A stretch of 64,000 bases of DNA from Coprococcus sp. OM04-5BH. Its GTDB lineage: Bacteria; Bacillota; Clostridia; Lachnospirales; Lachnospiraceae. Below are positions 17,096 through 26,100 of the stretch, in pieces; within the stretch, counting starts at the first letter, position 1, and every line of letters starts with the position of its first letter. The stretch is taken from assembly GCF_003482105.1 (NCBI RefSeq), contig NZ_QULM01000002.1, positions 305,486 to 369,485 on the forward strand. The letters run 5' to 3'. The translations under genes and the position numbers were made by a program. The notes below the pieces were generated by a model that saw only the letters and a program-made list of their open reading frames with translations, had not been told where the DNA came from and searched no databases.

Positions 17096-17533
17096 TTATT
17101 TAGACGATACCGTTTTTTTCGTCATTTGCAGTGCAGAATCCACAACATCCTGCAAGGTGATATCTTTAAAATAATTATCTATAACCTCTGCCAGCCCCTT
17201 CCAGATAGGTCTTGTATAACATGCCTCGCTGTTGCAGCACGTGTCATCATCCTTCACACAGGCCGCCGGCGCCAGGGATCCTTCCATAAGATTAAGGATC
17301 TCGTCAAGGGTATACTCTGACGGCTCCCTTGTGAGCCTTAAGCCTCCACCGTGACCGCTGACTGCTTCTATAAGCTTGCCCTTGGACAACACTCTGGTGA
17401 TACTCTCCAGATATTTCTGGGACAGGTCTTCTGCGTCTGTTATCTCTTTAAGAGGTATGCAGCCGTCCCCCTGATTTATCGCCAGATACACCATAACTCT
17501 TATGGCATACCTGCCCTTAGATGAAATGAGCAT
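17096..17533 (-). CDS. Rrf2 family regulator of the suf operon (IscR-like)
   Basis: Winged-helix repressor expected to sense Fe-S status. It starts MLISSKGRYAIRVMVYLA, the usual Rrf2/IscR N-terminus. The recognition helix is in DLSQKYLESITRVLSKGKLI and the wing has SGHGGGLRL. Three cysteines usable as cluster ligands lie in CVKDDDTCCNSEACY (about residues 92-106). The start at 17533 is chosen because all relatives begin here. An upstream in-frame start adds 17 unrelated residues. It leads the suf operon, with sufC 36 bases downstream. The dyad over its own -35 box suggests autoregulation. Confidence 0.92.
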   Translation of the reverse strand: MLISSKGRYAIRVMVYLAINQGDGCIPLKEITDAEDLSQKYLESITRVLSKGKLIEAVSGHGGGLRLTREPSEYTLDEILNLMEGSLAPAACVKDDDTCCNSEACYTRPIWKGLAEVIDNYFKDITLQDVVDSALQMTKKTVSSK

Positions 17534-17570
17534 ATATCCATCACATCCTTTGCCAAATTTTACTATGGAG

Positions 17571-17609
17571 ATAATACCGCCCATTTACCTACTATGTCAA
17601 TAGGTAATT
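17571..17609 (-). promoter_or_regulatory. suf promoter with overlapping Rrf2-type operator
   Basis: On the minus strand TTGACA (17595-17600) and TATTAT (17571-17576) are 18 bases apart. The -35 box sits inside the dyad ACCTA-N9-TAGGT (17587-17605), the expected place for repression by the downstream Rrf2 protein. Confidence 0.75.
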
Positions 17610-17621
17610 ATGAGAAAATGC

Positions 17622-17685
17622 AAAAAAATACCTATAATACAGCTTTCATTACATATTTAATATGCTTTTGACTGTATTATAGGTA
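17622..17685 (-). terminator. Long-stem terminator upstream of the suf promoter
   Basis: A 14-base perfect stem TACCTATAATACAG (17630-17643) / CTGTATTATAGGTA (17672-17685) followed by a T-run on the minus strand, with another T-run on the plus strand side. It insulates the suf operon from sbcC. On the minus strand it lies before sbcC is transcribed away, so it may stop transcripts running towards suf from sbcC. Confidence 0.7.
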
Positions 17686-17735
17686 CTTTCGGTTTTTTTA
17701 CCTTATAAAATTACTGAATGACTTTATTGCTTCTT

Positions 17736-20573
17736 TTACACATGCAATTCTGCCTCAGACCTGCCGGTATGATCCTTCTTAACCACTATCTGCTTCTCTA
17801 TCTTCTCCTTGAGTTCAGACACGTGGGATATAATACCAACAAGCTTGTTGCCTTCCGTTACACTGGTCAGTGCATTATATGCCTGTGGCAGGGTCTTCTC
17901 CGTATCAAGGGAACCAAAGCCCTCATCCACGAACATTGTATCTATCTGGATTCCACCTGCTGACGCCTGAACTTCATCGGAAAGTCCCAGTGCAAGGGAA
18001 AGGGACGCCATAAATGACTCGCCTCCGGAAAGGGTCTTTACATTTCTCCTGCTTCCGTTGTAATGATCGATAACACAGAGATCAAGACCTACCTGACTCT
18101 GTTTGTTATCACTCACCCTGACTCTCTCAAGCTCATACTGTCCATCCGACATCTTAAGAAATCTTTTATTTGCCCGCTTTATCATTCTGTCAAAATACGT
18201 CATCTGAACATAGGTTTCAAACTGTATCTTATCTTTTGATGAAACTTTTCCCGACGCCGTATCAGAAAGTGCTGACATCCACCTGAACCGCTCATCAAGT
18301 TTTGAAAGCTCATCAGACCTCTTAGTTATGTTAACCTTCTGGGTCTTATTTGTTGCAATGCGATGTTTAATGTTTTCTATTTCTTTTCTCATACTATTAA
18401 GTCTCTGCTGTACTTCTCCCCTTTCAGCCGTAAGCTTTTCAAGTTCGATTTCAGGAGCACCCTGTAATGACTTTTCAAGGGTTTCTATCTGTGCCATATA
18501 TGCTGATATGACTTTATCAATATCATTATATGTCTTTTCCGTCCTGCCATAATCATCCTGCAATTTATTTGCCCGCCTTGCAAATATCTCCATCTGGGCT
18601 GCAGCTTCCTTGCGGTTGGCATACTTTAAACCATCCGCCAGTTCATCACACTGCTCCTTATCACTGTTAAGCTTCGTTTTTAGAGACGCACACTCCTTAT
18701 CAAGCTCTGTCACTTTGCTTTGGCTATCCACAAGTTTTTTCTCTGCCTCAGGGATAAGATCTGCAAGCTCATCTCTTCTGGCAATCTTCCTTTTTTCAGA
18801 AACAATTTCCTCATTGATTTCAGATATTCTCTGGGATTTTTCCTTAATATCCGCTGTAAGCTTCTCTGTAATCTCCACAATGTTCAGCACATTTCCCCGA
18901 CCGGCATTATTACCTGTGTCATCAACATTATCGTCAAATACTATTTCTATTTCAGGATAAATCTTAGCCGCCTGACAGATTATATTATTCTTAGCTTCAT
19001 CAACTCTTGACATCTTAACATTAACATCTGTAGAGCTTTCACTTGCAGCATTATGAGCGTCATCACTGATTTTCTTTGCCAGGTCAAGCTTTTCCTTGGT
19101 AAGCTCCTTGTTCATATCACTGATAACCGCAAGCTTTGGATGTTTTGTTGAACCACATACAGGACACTCATCTCCATCCTTCAGATTACTTGCGAGGATA
19201 CCAGCCTGCTCATCTCTGTAGGCCTTGTCCATAGCCTCATATGCCTTGCGTCTTTCATCATATTCCGCACTCAGCTTAAGATATTTTTTTCTGGAAGTTT
19301 CCACAAGCTGCTCACGTTTATGAAGATCAGAAATCTTATTCTGAAGATCTTTCATATCCTCAACATTAAGGGACAACCTGCCTTTATCCGTCTCAAGCTC
19401 TGCACGTTTCTCACCGGCAGACATAAGCTTCTCATTTTCAGCCTTAAGCCTTTCAAGCTCTGTCTGCCTGACTGTGATATCAGTTTTATTCTTCTCAAGC
19501 TTAATTTCATTCTGCCTGAGTTTCATTTCAGTATCACTTACCTGAAGCTTCAATTCATTTAATCTGTCATACTTTGGAAGCTCAGCCTCAATAACTGCCG
19601 CCTGCTTCTGCAATCCTTCCACGTCACCAAGGGCTGATTTTGCTGCTTTAAATTCCTCCTCCGCATGCTGTTTTTTATCCTTTGCCTGCTCAAGGGATAT
19701 CTTTGTCTTATCCAGTTCTTTCTTTGATCTATCTAATTCCTGAGCCTTACCGATCAATTTATCAAGTTCTTCTTTTTGGTTATCTATTTCATTATACTTT
19801 TTTTCATGAACATCTGCCGCTTCGGTGTCATTTTCAATCAATGTATCAATGAGTTCAACTATATCGGCGGTCAAGAGTCCACCTGCCTTAGCCTTATCCA
19901 CCTTAATAGATAAAACATCATCCTCATGGCAGACAATTCCTGAGACGTACTGGTCTATGCTCTTCTTCATATCATCCCGAGTGCGTCTGATCTCCGCAGT
20001 CTCCTTCTGGAGTGCAGCCTGAAGTTCGCCATACTTAGCTGTGTGAAATAATTCACTGAATATCTTTCTTCTGTCATCTGTCGATGCTAACAGTAATTTA
20101 AGGAAATCTCCCTGTGCAAGCATTGATATCTGGGTGAACTGACTCCTGTCCACACCAAGAAGATTTTTGATCTGTTCTGCAACAACCTTTCTGTCTGAAA
20201 TAACCACTCCGTCAGGCCTCAGATATTCAACTTTTGCGGAATCTATCTTTGTTCCCTCGCCCCTCTTCTTGGCTCTTTCCTGCTCAGGCCAGCGCTTTAT
20301 CTTATACTCTTCTCCCCTATGCTCAAATACCAGCTCTACAAATGTCTCTGTATCCGTTGCAGCATAGGTTGAACGGAGCATTTTCGAATCTCGATTTACT
20401 CCGCTTGGTGCGTCATATAGTGCATAGCATATGGCGTCAAATATGGTTGTCTTTCCTGCTCCGGTGTCTCCGGTTATAAGGTACAGTCCATTATCCCCCA
20501 GCTTCTCAAGAGGAAGCTTCTGCTCTCCGGCATATGGACCAAATGCTGACATGGTTAAATTTAATGGTCTCAT
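17736..20573 (-). CDS. sbcC: Nuclease SbcCD subunit C (Rad50-like ATPase)
   Basis: SMC-like ATPase that with SbcD cleaves hairpins and protein-blocked DNA ends. Walker A LITGDTGAGKTTIFDAICYA (residues about 33-52) and the carboxy ABC head with TLSGGESFMASLSLAL and TMFVDEGFGSLD frame two long coiled coils. The zinc hook CPVCGSTKHPKL lies midway. The length of 945 residues is within the family range. The start codon overlaps the sbcD stop by one base (TAATG), so translation is coupled. Lysine- and glutamate-rich coiled coils explain the skewed composition. Confidence 0.95.
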   Translation of the reverse strand: MRPLNLTMSAFGPYAGEQKLPLEKLGDNGLYLITGDTGAGKTTIFDAICYALYDAPSGVNRDSKMLRSTYAATDTETFVELVFEHRGEEYKIKRWPEQERAKKRGEGTKIDSAKVEYLRPDGVVISDRKVVAEQIKNLLGVDRSQFTQISMLAQGDFLKLLLASTDDRRKIFSELFHTAKYGELQAALQKETAEIRRTRDDMKKSIDQYVSGIVCHEDDVLSIKVDKAKAGGLLTADIVELIDTLIENDTEAADVHEKKYNEIDNQKEELDKLIGKAQELDRSKKELDKTKISLEQAKDKKQHAEEEFKAAKSALGDVEGLQKQAAVIEAELPKYDRLNELKLQVSDTEMKLRQNEIKLEKNKTDITVRQTELERLKAENEKLMSAGEKRAELETDKGRLSLNVEDMKDLQNKISDLHKREQLVETSRKKYLKLSAEYDERRKAYEAMDKAYRDEQAGILASNLKDGDECPVCGSTKHPKLAVISDMNKELTKEKLDLAKKISDDAHNAASESSTDVNVKMSRVDEAKNNIICQAAKIYPEIEIVFDDNVDDTGNNAGRGNVLNIVEITEKLTADIKEKSQRISEINEEIVSEKRKIARRDELADLIPEAEKKLVDSQSKVTELDKECASLKTKLNSDKEQCDELADGLKYANRKEAAAQMEIFARRANKLQDDYGRTEKTYNDIDKVISAYMAQIETLEKSLQGAPEIELEKLTAERGEVQQRLNSMRKEIENIKHRIATNKTQKVNITKRSDELSKLDERFRWMSALSDTASGKVSSKDKIQFETYVQMTYFDRMIKRANKRFLKMSDGQYELERVRVSDNKQSQVGLDLCVIDHYNGSRRNVKTLSGGESFMASLSLALGLSDEVQASAGGIQIDTMFVDEGFGSLDTEKTLPQAYNALTSVTEGNKLVGIISHVSELKEKIEKQIVVKKDHTGRSEAELHV

Positions 20574-21715
20574 TACTCTTCCTCCTTAAACACTTTATTT
20601 ATAAGCTCTTCCATGAACTCTCTCTGCTCAGGGCTCATAGACTTATTGTTCTGTTTCTCATACAACTCCTCAAAGAGGTCTATAGGCTGCTTTCCTTCTA
20701 GCACCGCCCCCTCCTCAATTATATTGTCTGTCCTGGTTCTTGTATTGTCATAACGAAGCTTCATAATATTAGGATAGATCACCCGAAGCTTACCAAGGGC
20801 GTCCGGTATATCCTCCTCATCGGTAAGAACCACATAGATATAATCCTCCACAGGTGTGCCCTCGTAGTATGCTTTGTCTGTAAGCTCTGCAAATGTCCCC
20901 TTGATCTCCCTTAAGTCTCTCATAGGTACAAGCTCAACAGTCCTAAGTTCTATCTTTTTATTTTCAGGAATATCGATCACTGTAACGGACTTATGATGTT
21001 TTGCCTCAGAAAGGGAATACTTAAGTGGTGTTCCTGAATATCTTACAGTATCCCTGCCTACCTTCTGCGGTCCGTGTATATGCCCCAATGCCACATAGTC
21101 AAATGGGGCAAATACCCCCACATCCACATTATCAAGTCCACCAATATTCTCCTCTGAATCCGAACGTTCTGCACCGGTAACAAACTGATGAGCCACAAGA
21201 ATATTTGTAGTAGTCTCATCAATATCCATGTGCTCTATTGCTACACGACAGGCACCGGTGTAATCCTTGATATCCTCTGCCTCATCCTTGAATATATTCT
21301 TCACTGTTACAGGCTTCACAAAAGGCAGCATATATATATTCGCTGATATACCATCAGAACCTTCAAGTCTCATTGGCTCCACATTCCCATCATAAACCGG
21401 TGCAATATGAATACCGCTAAGATCAATAAGGCCGGACGCAAATGATAACTTCACCGCTGAATCATGGTTTCCGCTAATGATATACACCTGCAGCTTTCTC
21501 TTCGCCAGAGATGTAAGGAATCGGTCAAGAAGCTTCACCGCGTCCTCGCTTGGCATTGTCCTGTCATAGACGTCACCGGCTATTATGACCCCATCCGGCT
21601 TCTCATCGTCTATGATGTTTAATATTCTCTTTAATATGTACTCCTGATCCTCCAGCATGGAAAACTCGTTGACACGCTTTCCTATATGAAGGTCGGATAA
21701 ATGAATAAGACGCAT
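20573..21715 (-). CDS. sbcD: Nuclease SbcCD subunit D (Mre11-like)
   Basis: Mn-dependent exonuclease/endonuclease partner of SbcC. Phosphoesterase motifs in order: HLSDLHIGKRV (start), IIAGDVYDRTMPS, IISGNHDSAVKL, and ALGHIHGPQKV, all with the metal-binding Asp/His residues. The C-terminal capping domain follows. The ATG at 21715 has GGAGGGAGATTAC directly before it and begins MRLIHLSDLHIG as in relatives. I found no convincing promoter in the 200 bases upstream. Confidence 0.95.
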   Translation of the reverse strand: MRLIHLSDLHIGKRVNEFSMLEDQEYILKRILNIIDDEKPDGVIIAGDVYDRTMPSEDAVKLLDRFLTSLAKRKLQVYIISGNHDSAVKLSFASGLIDLSGIHIAPVYDGNVEPMRLEGSDGISANIYMLPFVKPVTVKNIFKDEAEDIKDYTGACRVAIEHMDIDETTTNILVAHQFVTGAERSDSEENIGGLDNVDVGVFAPFDYVALGHIHGPQKVGRDTVRYSGTPLKYSLSEAKHHKSVTVIDIPENKKIELRTVELVPMRDLREIKGTFAELTDKAYYEGTPVEDYIYVVLTDEEDIPDALGKLRVIYPNIMKLRYDNTRTRTDNIIEEGAVLEGKQPIDLFEELYEKQNNKSMSPEQREFMEELINKVFKEEE

Positions 21716-21918
21716 GTAATCTCCCTCCTTCAATAAAATATAAGTTAATTCCTACCAATTCAGCCCATGATGTATTGAATATTCCTTTTTCATTAACTTT
21801 CCGTCTACTCTTATTTTCGACTTTTCTCTTCAATCTCCTAATTAATTATGGACTATTTTCTGTCTAAATTCTACATATTTCAGTCGACAAATGTAAACTG
21901 CGTCCAAAACAGTTTTCT

Positions 21919-23124
21919 CTACCCCACCATATCTTCTATATTTTCCACCACATGTATTTCCTCCTGCATGCTGCTCTCCACCTGCTGCTTTACATCCTGC
22001 TTATCATCAGCCTCTGAAATCCCCACAATGCTTTTCACTTCTTCCAGATTTGCCTCGCAGGTGTCGGCAAGTGAATCACAATCTATATAATCCGTAAGGG
22101 CATACAGACAATCAAGTTCCCCGGTCTTTGACTTTCTCTCAAGTCTGAGTTCCTTTAATCGCTTAAACACCTTGTAGCCCTGTGCCACGTTGCAATTTGC
22201 AGCTTCGGTTTCCAAAAGTATATCTTCGATTTCCTTATCTATCTCTGCAATGTCTAACTTAAGATTTGTTATATACTGTCCTGCATTTCTGTAGAACTCA
22301 GCCTGCTGCCTTGCAAATGAAAGCCAATCGTTTTCTTTTCCATCATAAGGAGTATAATTTCTCTCTTCCACGTTAATTATTTCCTCTCTATCTTCATCTT
22401 CTGTATGTCTAGCATTAACTCTTCTCTCAAAATTGGGCTTGTTTACTTCTGCCTCATATATATCGTCTCTCTGAAGACGCTTATCCTTAAGTACGCAATT
22501 CTCAAATAGCTCATCATATTTTCTCGGCTTATATTTTCTGGTTTCGAGCCCTTTAATAGCCTTAAGCGCCTGCTTGGCCTTTGTAGCATTAGCATTTGTA
22601 CCCAGGTTGACCTGAAAGTACTCTATCCTCTGGAGTTCGTCCTTAATCTCTCTCCTGTTCTCACGGCACACCCTGAGCAGTTCTATCAGATCTATGGCTT
22701 CGTCATCATTTGTCTCGCACAATTCAATATAGTGGAGTATATCGCAGATTTTCTGATCTATATCTGAATGTTTCTTAGCTAGATAGTCCCGATAATTTTT
22801 AATCCCCGATACAAGATATATGAAGTGTGTAAGATATTCTCCCCAATCCATCTCAGACAGGTCATAAGACGATGCGTTTTTCTCTATCTCATCTGTCACT
22901 TCATCATAAATAATCTCCTTAACCGTTGATACAGATTTATCCTCTATGGGAACCATGCAATAAAATGCTGCCTTCTTGCCAACATTTACCCGTCCATTTG
23001 CCTGTGCAAATGTAAATGTCTCGGCGTCATGTTGATCCGTTGCCACAACCAGTTGATCACCCTGTCCAAGCTTATAATAATTGCCACTGTAATCCATAAT
23101 GTAATATAATAAATCTGTTCCCAT
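21919..23124 (-). CDS. Hypothetical protein, 401 residues, charged and helical
   Basis: No family recognised. It starts MGTDLLYYIMDYSGNYYKLG after a strong TTGGAGGTGCCC site. An N-terminal part of about 100 residues (GDQLVVATDQHDAETFTFAQ) looks beta-rich. From about residue 115 it is highly charged and helical (KAKQALKAIKGLETRKYK, NLKLDIAEIDKEIEDILLET) with coiled-coil potential, and it ends in an acidic Gln/Glu tail. No signal peptide or membrane segment. Two tandem family A elements lie just upstream (23164-23316), so it is set off from the WYL regulator gene. A structural or scaffold role is possible but unsupported. Confidence 0.7.
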   Translation of the reverse strand: MGTDLLYYIMDYSGNYYKLGQGDQLVVATDQHDAETFTFAQANGRVNVGKKAAFYCMVPIEDKSVSTVKEIIYDEVTDEIEKNASSYDLSEMDWGEYLTHFIYLVSGIKNYRDYLAKKHSDIDQKICDILHYIELCETNDDEAIDLIELLRVCRENRREIKDELQRIEYFQVNLGTNANATKAKQALKAIKGLETRKYKPRKYDELFENCVLKDKRLQRDDIYEAEVNKPNFERRVNARHTEDEDREEIINVEERNYTPYDGKENDWLSFARQQAEFYRNAGQYITNLKLDIAEIDKEIEDILLETEAANCNVAQGYKVFKRLKELRLERKSKTGELDCLYALTDYIDCDSLADTCEANLEEVKSIVGISEADDKQDVKQQVESSMQEEIHVVENIEDMVG

Positions 23125-23163
23125 GGGCACCTCCAAAACACTAAATAAATACAACAATAAATT

Positions 23164-23238
23164 GAGCAGCAACCATTTATAATTGCCTACGGCAAGGGTT
23201 GCTGCAGCGTAACGATGTCACAGACATCATTACAATAA
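23164..23238. repeat. Family A two-hairpin element, copy 2
   Basis: Perfect GCAGCAACC / GGTTGCTGC stem with inner TTGCC/GGCAA, then GTAACGATGTC / GACATCATTAC. In tandem with copy 3, three bases apart. Confidence 0.85.
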
Positions 23239-23241
23239 CTT

Positions 23242-23316
23242 GAGCAGCAACCATTTATAATTGCCTATGGCAAGGGTTGCTGCAGCGTAACGATGTCACG
23301 GACATCATTACAATAA
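23242..23316. repeat. Family A two-hairpin element, copy 3
   Basis: Differs from copy 2 at only a few loop bases (TAT for TAC, ACG for ACA). Its ACAATAA end joins the T-tract of the terminator at 23317. Confidence 0.85.
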
Positions 23317-23356
23317 TAAAAAAGAACCAATAGGTTTTTGTCCCTATCTGGTTCTT
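23317..23356 (-). terminator. Terminator of the WYL regulator gene
   Basis: Stem AAGAACCA / TGGTTCTT with an inner ATAGG/CCTAT pairing. On the minus strand it runs into TTTTTT. Confidence 0.85.
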
Positions 23357-23436
23357 ATTATACAGAACAAGGTGTCCCATAAACACACCTTGCATACCGA
23401 ATCTATGTTCATTTATAAGTCTAAGTTTGCTAAACC

Positions 23437-24429
23437 TTATTTTCTATATTGTCTGATCAGCCGGTCTATCTCCTCATTCATCAATGCCACCACATTGTCC
23501 GGAGACACAAGCTTCACGCCCTCTCCCAGTCCTATGACCCAAGCCAAAAACTGTCGGCTGACTGCCACATCTACGCTCACATAAAAATGCTTATCATCTA
23601 TGGGAATCATAGTCACATCTTTTCCAAAACGATCTATAACAACCCCTGCAAGTGAATTGTCACACTCTATCCGTACCGTTTCTTCTTTTCCTGCATACAT
23701 GCCAAATACTTTTCTGGCATACGCTGCCATGTCAAAGGATTTAAACTCCTGTTCACCTTCTCTGTGTCTGCCGTTTGACTGGATATGCAACATCTTGTCC
23801 ACCCGGAAGTGCTTTATTATCTTCTCTGAACTGTCATATGCTATGAGGTAGTAATTTTCATCATCCCAGGATAATGACCACGGACTTACCTCATACAAAG
23901 CTCCATTATGGCGAAGTTCCATTTTTTTAGCCACATTCCACTGGAAATATTGAAAGGTTATCCTTGAATTTTCCGCTATAGCTGTATGTATCCTGTCCAC
24001 ATTATAGTAAATGCTTTCATTCATGGTCTTAACGCGGCCGGCAACAAATACCTGTCTGTGCAGCTGTGATGCTTCATATTTGCTGGCAAGCCCCTCGATC
24101 TTCTTAATGAGTTCATTTGACTTCTTAACTGTTATGAATTTCGCAGACTGAACAGAATCAACCAACAGTTTCAACTCCGCAAGCTCAAACTGCCTGTTGC
24201 CAACATAATATGAATAAGTTCTGTCCTCCTGCTTTCCGATAACATCCAACCCATAAATTCTGAGATTTTCAATATCGTTATACAAACTCTTACGCTCTGC
24301 ACTTATATCGTACGCTGCCAATGCCTCAATTATCTCAGGCATGGTAATGCTATGTGTTTCATCTGTCCTCTCAAGAAGGATCTTCATTAGATATATAAGC
24401 TTTAATTTCTGATTTGATGACTTAGGCAT
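23437..24429 (-). CDS. WYL-domain transcriptional regulator
   Basis: Cytosolic regulator of the YafY/DeoR-like type. N-terminal winged HTH (SNQKLKLIYLMKILLERTDE and ISAERKSLYNDIENLRIYG) is followed by a WYL domain with YEVSPWSLSWDDENYYLIAY, which holds the residues thought to bind a small ligand or nucleic acid. The C-terminal WCX extension ends in VSPDNVVALMNEEIDRLI. Length of 330 residues is typical. Targets are unknown. In this neighbourhood the flavodoxin-like gene (27 bases upstream, same strand) is the only candidate partner. Confidence 0.88.
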   Translation of the reverse strand: MPKSSNQKLKLIYLMKILLERTDETHSITMPEIIEALAAYDISAERKSLYNDIENLRIYGLDVIGKQEDRTYSYYVGNRQFELAELKLLVDSVQSAKFITVKKSNELIKKIEGLASKYEASQLHRQVFVAGRVKTMNESIYYNVDRIHTAIAENSRITFQYFQWNVAKKMELRHNGALYEVSPWSLSWDDENYYLIAYDSSEKIIKHFRVDKMLHIQSNGRHREGEQEFKSFDMAAYARKVFGMYAGKEETVRIECDNSLAGVVIDRFGKDVTMIPIDDKHFYVSVDVAVSRQFLAWVIGLGEGVKLVSPDNVVALMNEEIDRLIRQYRK

Positions 24430-24456
24430 CCTATTTCTCCCCTGTACAAACTGTCA

Positions 24457-24900
24457 TCATTTTACCATTTGCTGATAAAACTCCACTGCTCCGGCTAAGC
24501 CCTCATCACTTGGAAGCTTCTCGCCTCTCCTGCGAAACAATCCGGAAAAGCCGGTTGTAGCTACCTCTTGTGTTTTGCAGTAATATCTGCCCTTTATTGT
24601 ATAATTTTTCTTATTTAATATCTTCTCTACTGCCTTAAATGACGAATTTCCCTCGTAGGTGCTGATCAAAAATGTTTCTCTGCCCTCCGGGAAATACTTG
24701 GAAATGTAATTTAAAAATGCTTTGAAGAATTTGCCGGGACAATCACCCACTACAACACCGATCATGTCATATTCCGTCAGATCAATCTTCATGGAAAGCT
24801 GTCCATCTATCAAGTCAACATCATTGCCATTTGATAGCTTTTCCAGCAAAGTGTATGTATCATCATTAGGAATTGATGTATATACTATCGCTACTTTCAT
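24457..24900 (-). CDS. Flavodoxin-like protein
   Basis: A 147-residue flavodoxin-fold protein. The start MKVAIVYTSIPNDDTYTLLE corresponds to the phosphate-binding loop region, though the usual T/S-x-T-G-x-T is replaced by TSIPNDDT, and GVVVGDCPGKFFKAFL and LISTYEGNSSFK form the flavin-contact loops. The C-terminal part (TTGFSGLFRRRGEKLPSDE) resembles the flavodoxin domains of EFR1-type proteins. It probably carries FMN in a redox reaction, but the loop is atypical so flavin binding is unproven. It lies just upstream of the WYL regulator. Confidence 0.75.
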   Translation of the reverse strand: MKVAIVYTSIPNDDTYTLLEKLSNGNDVDLIDGQLSMKIDLTEYDMIGVVVGDCPGKFFKAFLNYISKYFPEGRETFLISTYEGNSSFKAVEKILNKKNYTIKGRYYCKTQEVATTGFSGLFRRRGEKLPSDEGLAGAVEFYQQMVK

Positions 24901-25074
24901 ATAAAATTTCTCCCCTTGTCTCAGCTTCTGTCTTTATAATCCAACATGAAAATATATATAATACTAATTAAATATATTTATACAACAATTCTCAATTACT
25001 TTTCAAGCTTAATCTTAAAATCACTACTCCGTATTATCTATAATCCCCTGACACATCCAACATATGCAAATGTA

Positions 25075-25194
25075 TTATATATCCTGTCCAATTTCGTTTT
25101 CTTTTGCCATAAGTACGAGTTTCTCAAATGACCGGGCAAACCGCACGTCATCTTCTTCAGTCCTCCTCCTTTTTTCTGTTTCCTCCGCTAATTC
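25075..25194 (-). other. Open frame of 40 codons without a normal start, possible coding remnant
   Basis: Downstream of sfsA on the same strand, one frame stays open from 25194 to a TAA at 25075 and reads like protein (DDVRFARSFEKLVLMAKENE), rich in Glu, Lys and Arg. It has no ATG, only a GTG inside. An AAGGAGGAGG sequence lies in it. The rest of 24901-25187 is AT-rich and shows nothing else. It could be the end of a decayed gene, a short translated peptide using GTG, or chance. Confidence 0.25.
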
Positions 25195-25856
25195 TCATAA
25201 ATAGCCTCCACGATCTTTAATGTGTCATAACCTACCTCACACAGAAGATACAGAACCTTCACGCCACTTCTTTTTGCCTCGTTAAGTGCCTCGCCAAATT
25301 CCTTGTGTATGCTCACACATGGTCTGACCTCACGGACTCCTTCCATCTGCACCACAAATGCCACCGTACAGTCATAGCCGGCCTTGCTTGCACCGGCAAG
25401 TTCTCTTAAATGTTTTACTCCACGTTCTGTGGGTGCGTCGGGAAAATATCCTATACCATCGATCTCCAGGGTGCAGCCCTTAACCTCCATAAGGTACTTC
25501 ATATCGCCTTTTTCCATATAGAAATCTACTCTTGAAGCTCCGTATCTATATTCAGGTCTCACCAGGTCATAGTCCTGGGTATCCAACCACTCCTTCACTA
25601 CCTTATTTGGAGCCTGACTGTCTATGTTCACCCAACCAAGAGTCTTCTTATACACTGCAACAAGATCATACTTTGTCTTTCTCGCGGGGTTGTCCGACAC
25701 CTCGAGTCTCACATCGACTCCCGGAAGCAGCAGTTCACGACACCTTCCGGTATTCTTAACATGAACCGTCTCTGTCACACCATTTACCATAACATGTGCT
25801 ATGAAACGGTTTGGACGATCTACAAATTTTCCTTCTATAACCTCTCTATATTGCAT
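25188..25856 (-). CDS. sfsA: SfsA family DNA/RNA nuclease-like protein
   Basis: SfsA is named for sugar fermentation stimulation in E. coli, where it binds DNA. The fold is an OB-like N-terminal domain plus a PD-(D/E)XK-like C-terminal domain. Seen: EGKFVDRPNRFIAHV at the start, HVKNTGRCRELLLPG, ASRVDFYMEKGD, YLMEVKGCTLE with the conserved ExKG, and FPDAPTERGVKHLREL, the family signature. ATG 25856 has AGAGGA six bases upstream. Ordinary length (222 residues). Its role here is unknown. Confidence 0.93.
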   Translation of the reverse strand: MQYREVIEGKFVDRPNRFIAHVMVNGVTETVHVKNTGRCRELLLPGVDVRLEVSDNPARKTKYDLVAVYKKTLGWVNIDSQAPNKVVKEWLDTQDYDLVRPEYRYGASRVDFYMEKGDMKYLMEVKGCTLEIDGIGYFPDAPTERGVKHLRELAGASKAGYDCTVAFVVQMEGVREVRPCVSIHKEFGEALNEAKRSGVKVLYLLCEVGYDTLKIVEAIYEN

Positions 25857-25875
25857 AATCATTCCTCTTATATGT

Positions 25876-26100
25876 TTAATAACATATATCTATATTTTCT
25901 TCATCAGCAATCCCATATTGCTTCTTAAATTTTCTAAGATCTGCTTCATCTCTTATAAGCATTACATCATGGAATTTTCCTGTATGGATATCCTTAAAGC
26001 CTGCCACCTGCTCACCGGTGCATATACTTGATCTTATTGCAGGCTTTTCATTTGCCCTGTCATAGAGCATTACATTCTTTTTCTTCTTAAACAAATTCAT
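25876..26100 (-). CDS. Small conserved Clostridia protein, 74 residues
   Basis: Short soluble protein beginning MNLFKKKKNVMLYDR, with a conserved-looking core SSICTGEQVAGFKDIHTGKF and a C-terminus with LRKFKKQYGI. I recall similar short proteins in many Firmicutes, often with misleading names. No known domain or catalytic motif is evident. Its ATG overlaps the stop of the YgjP-like gene by one base (TAATG), so the two are translationally coupled, and sfsA follows 19 bases later. Confidence 0.75.
   Translation of the reverse strand: MNLFKKKKNVMLYDRANEKPAIRSSICTGEQVAGFKDIHTGKFHDVMLIRDEADLRKFKKQYGIADEENIDICY

Noticed and set aside
24901..25187. Small RNA or riboswitch between flavodoxin and sfsA
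   Set aside because: AT-rich, without stable hairpins or a known riboswitch consensus; only the weak 40-codon frame is reported.
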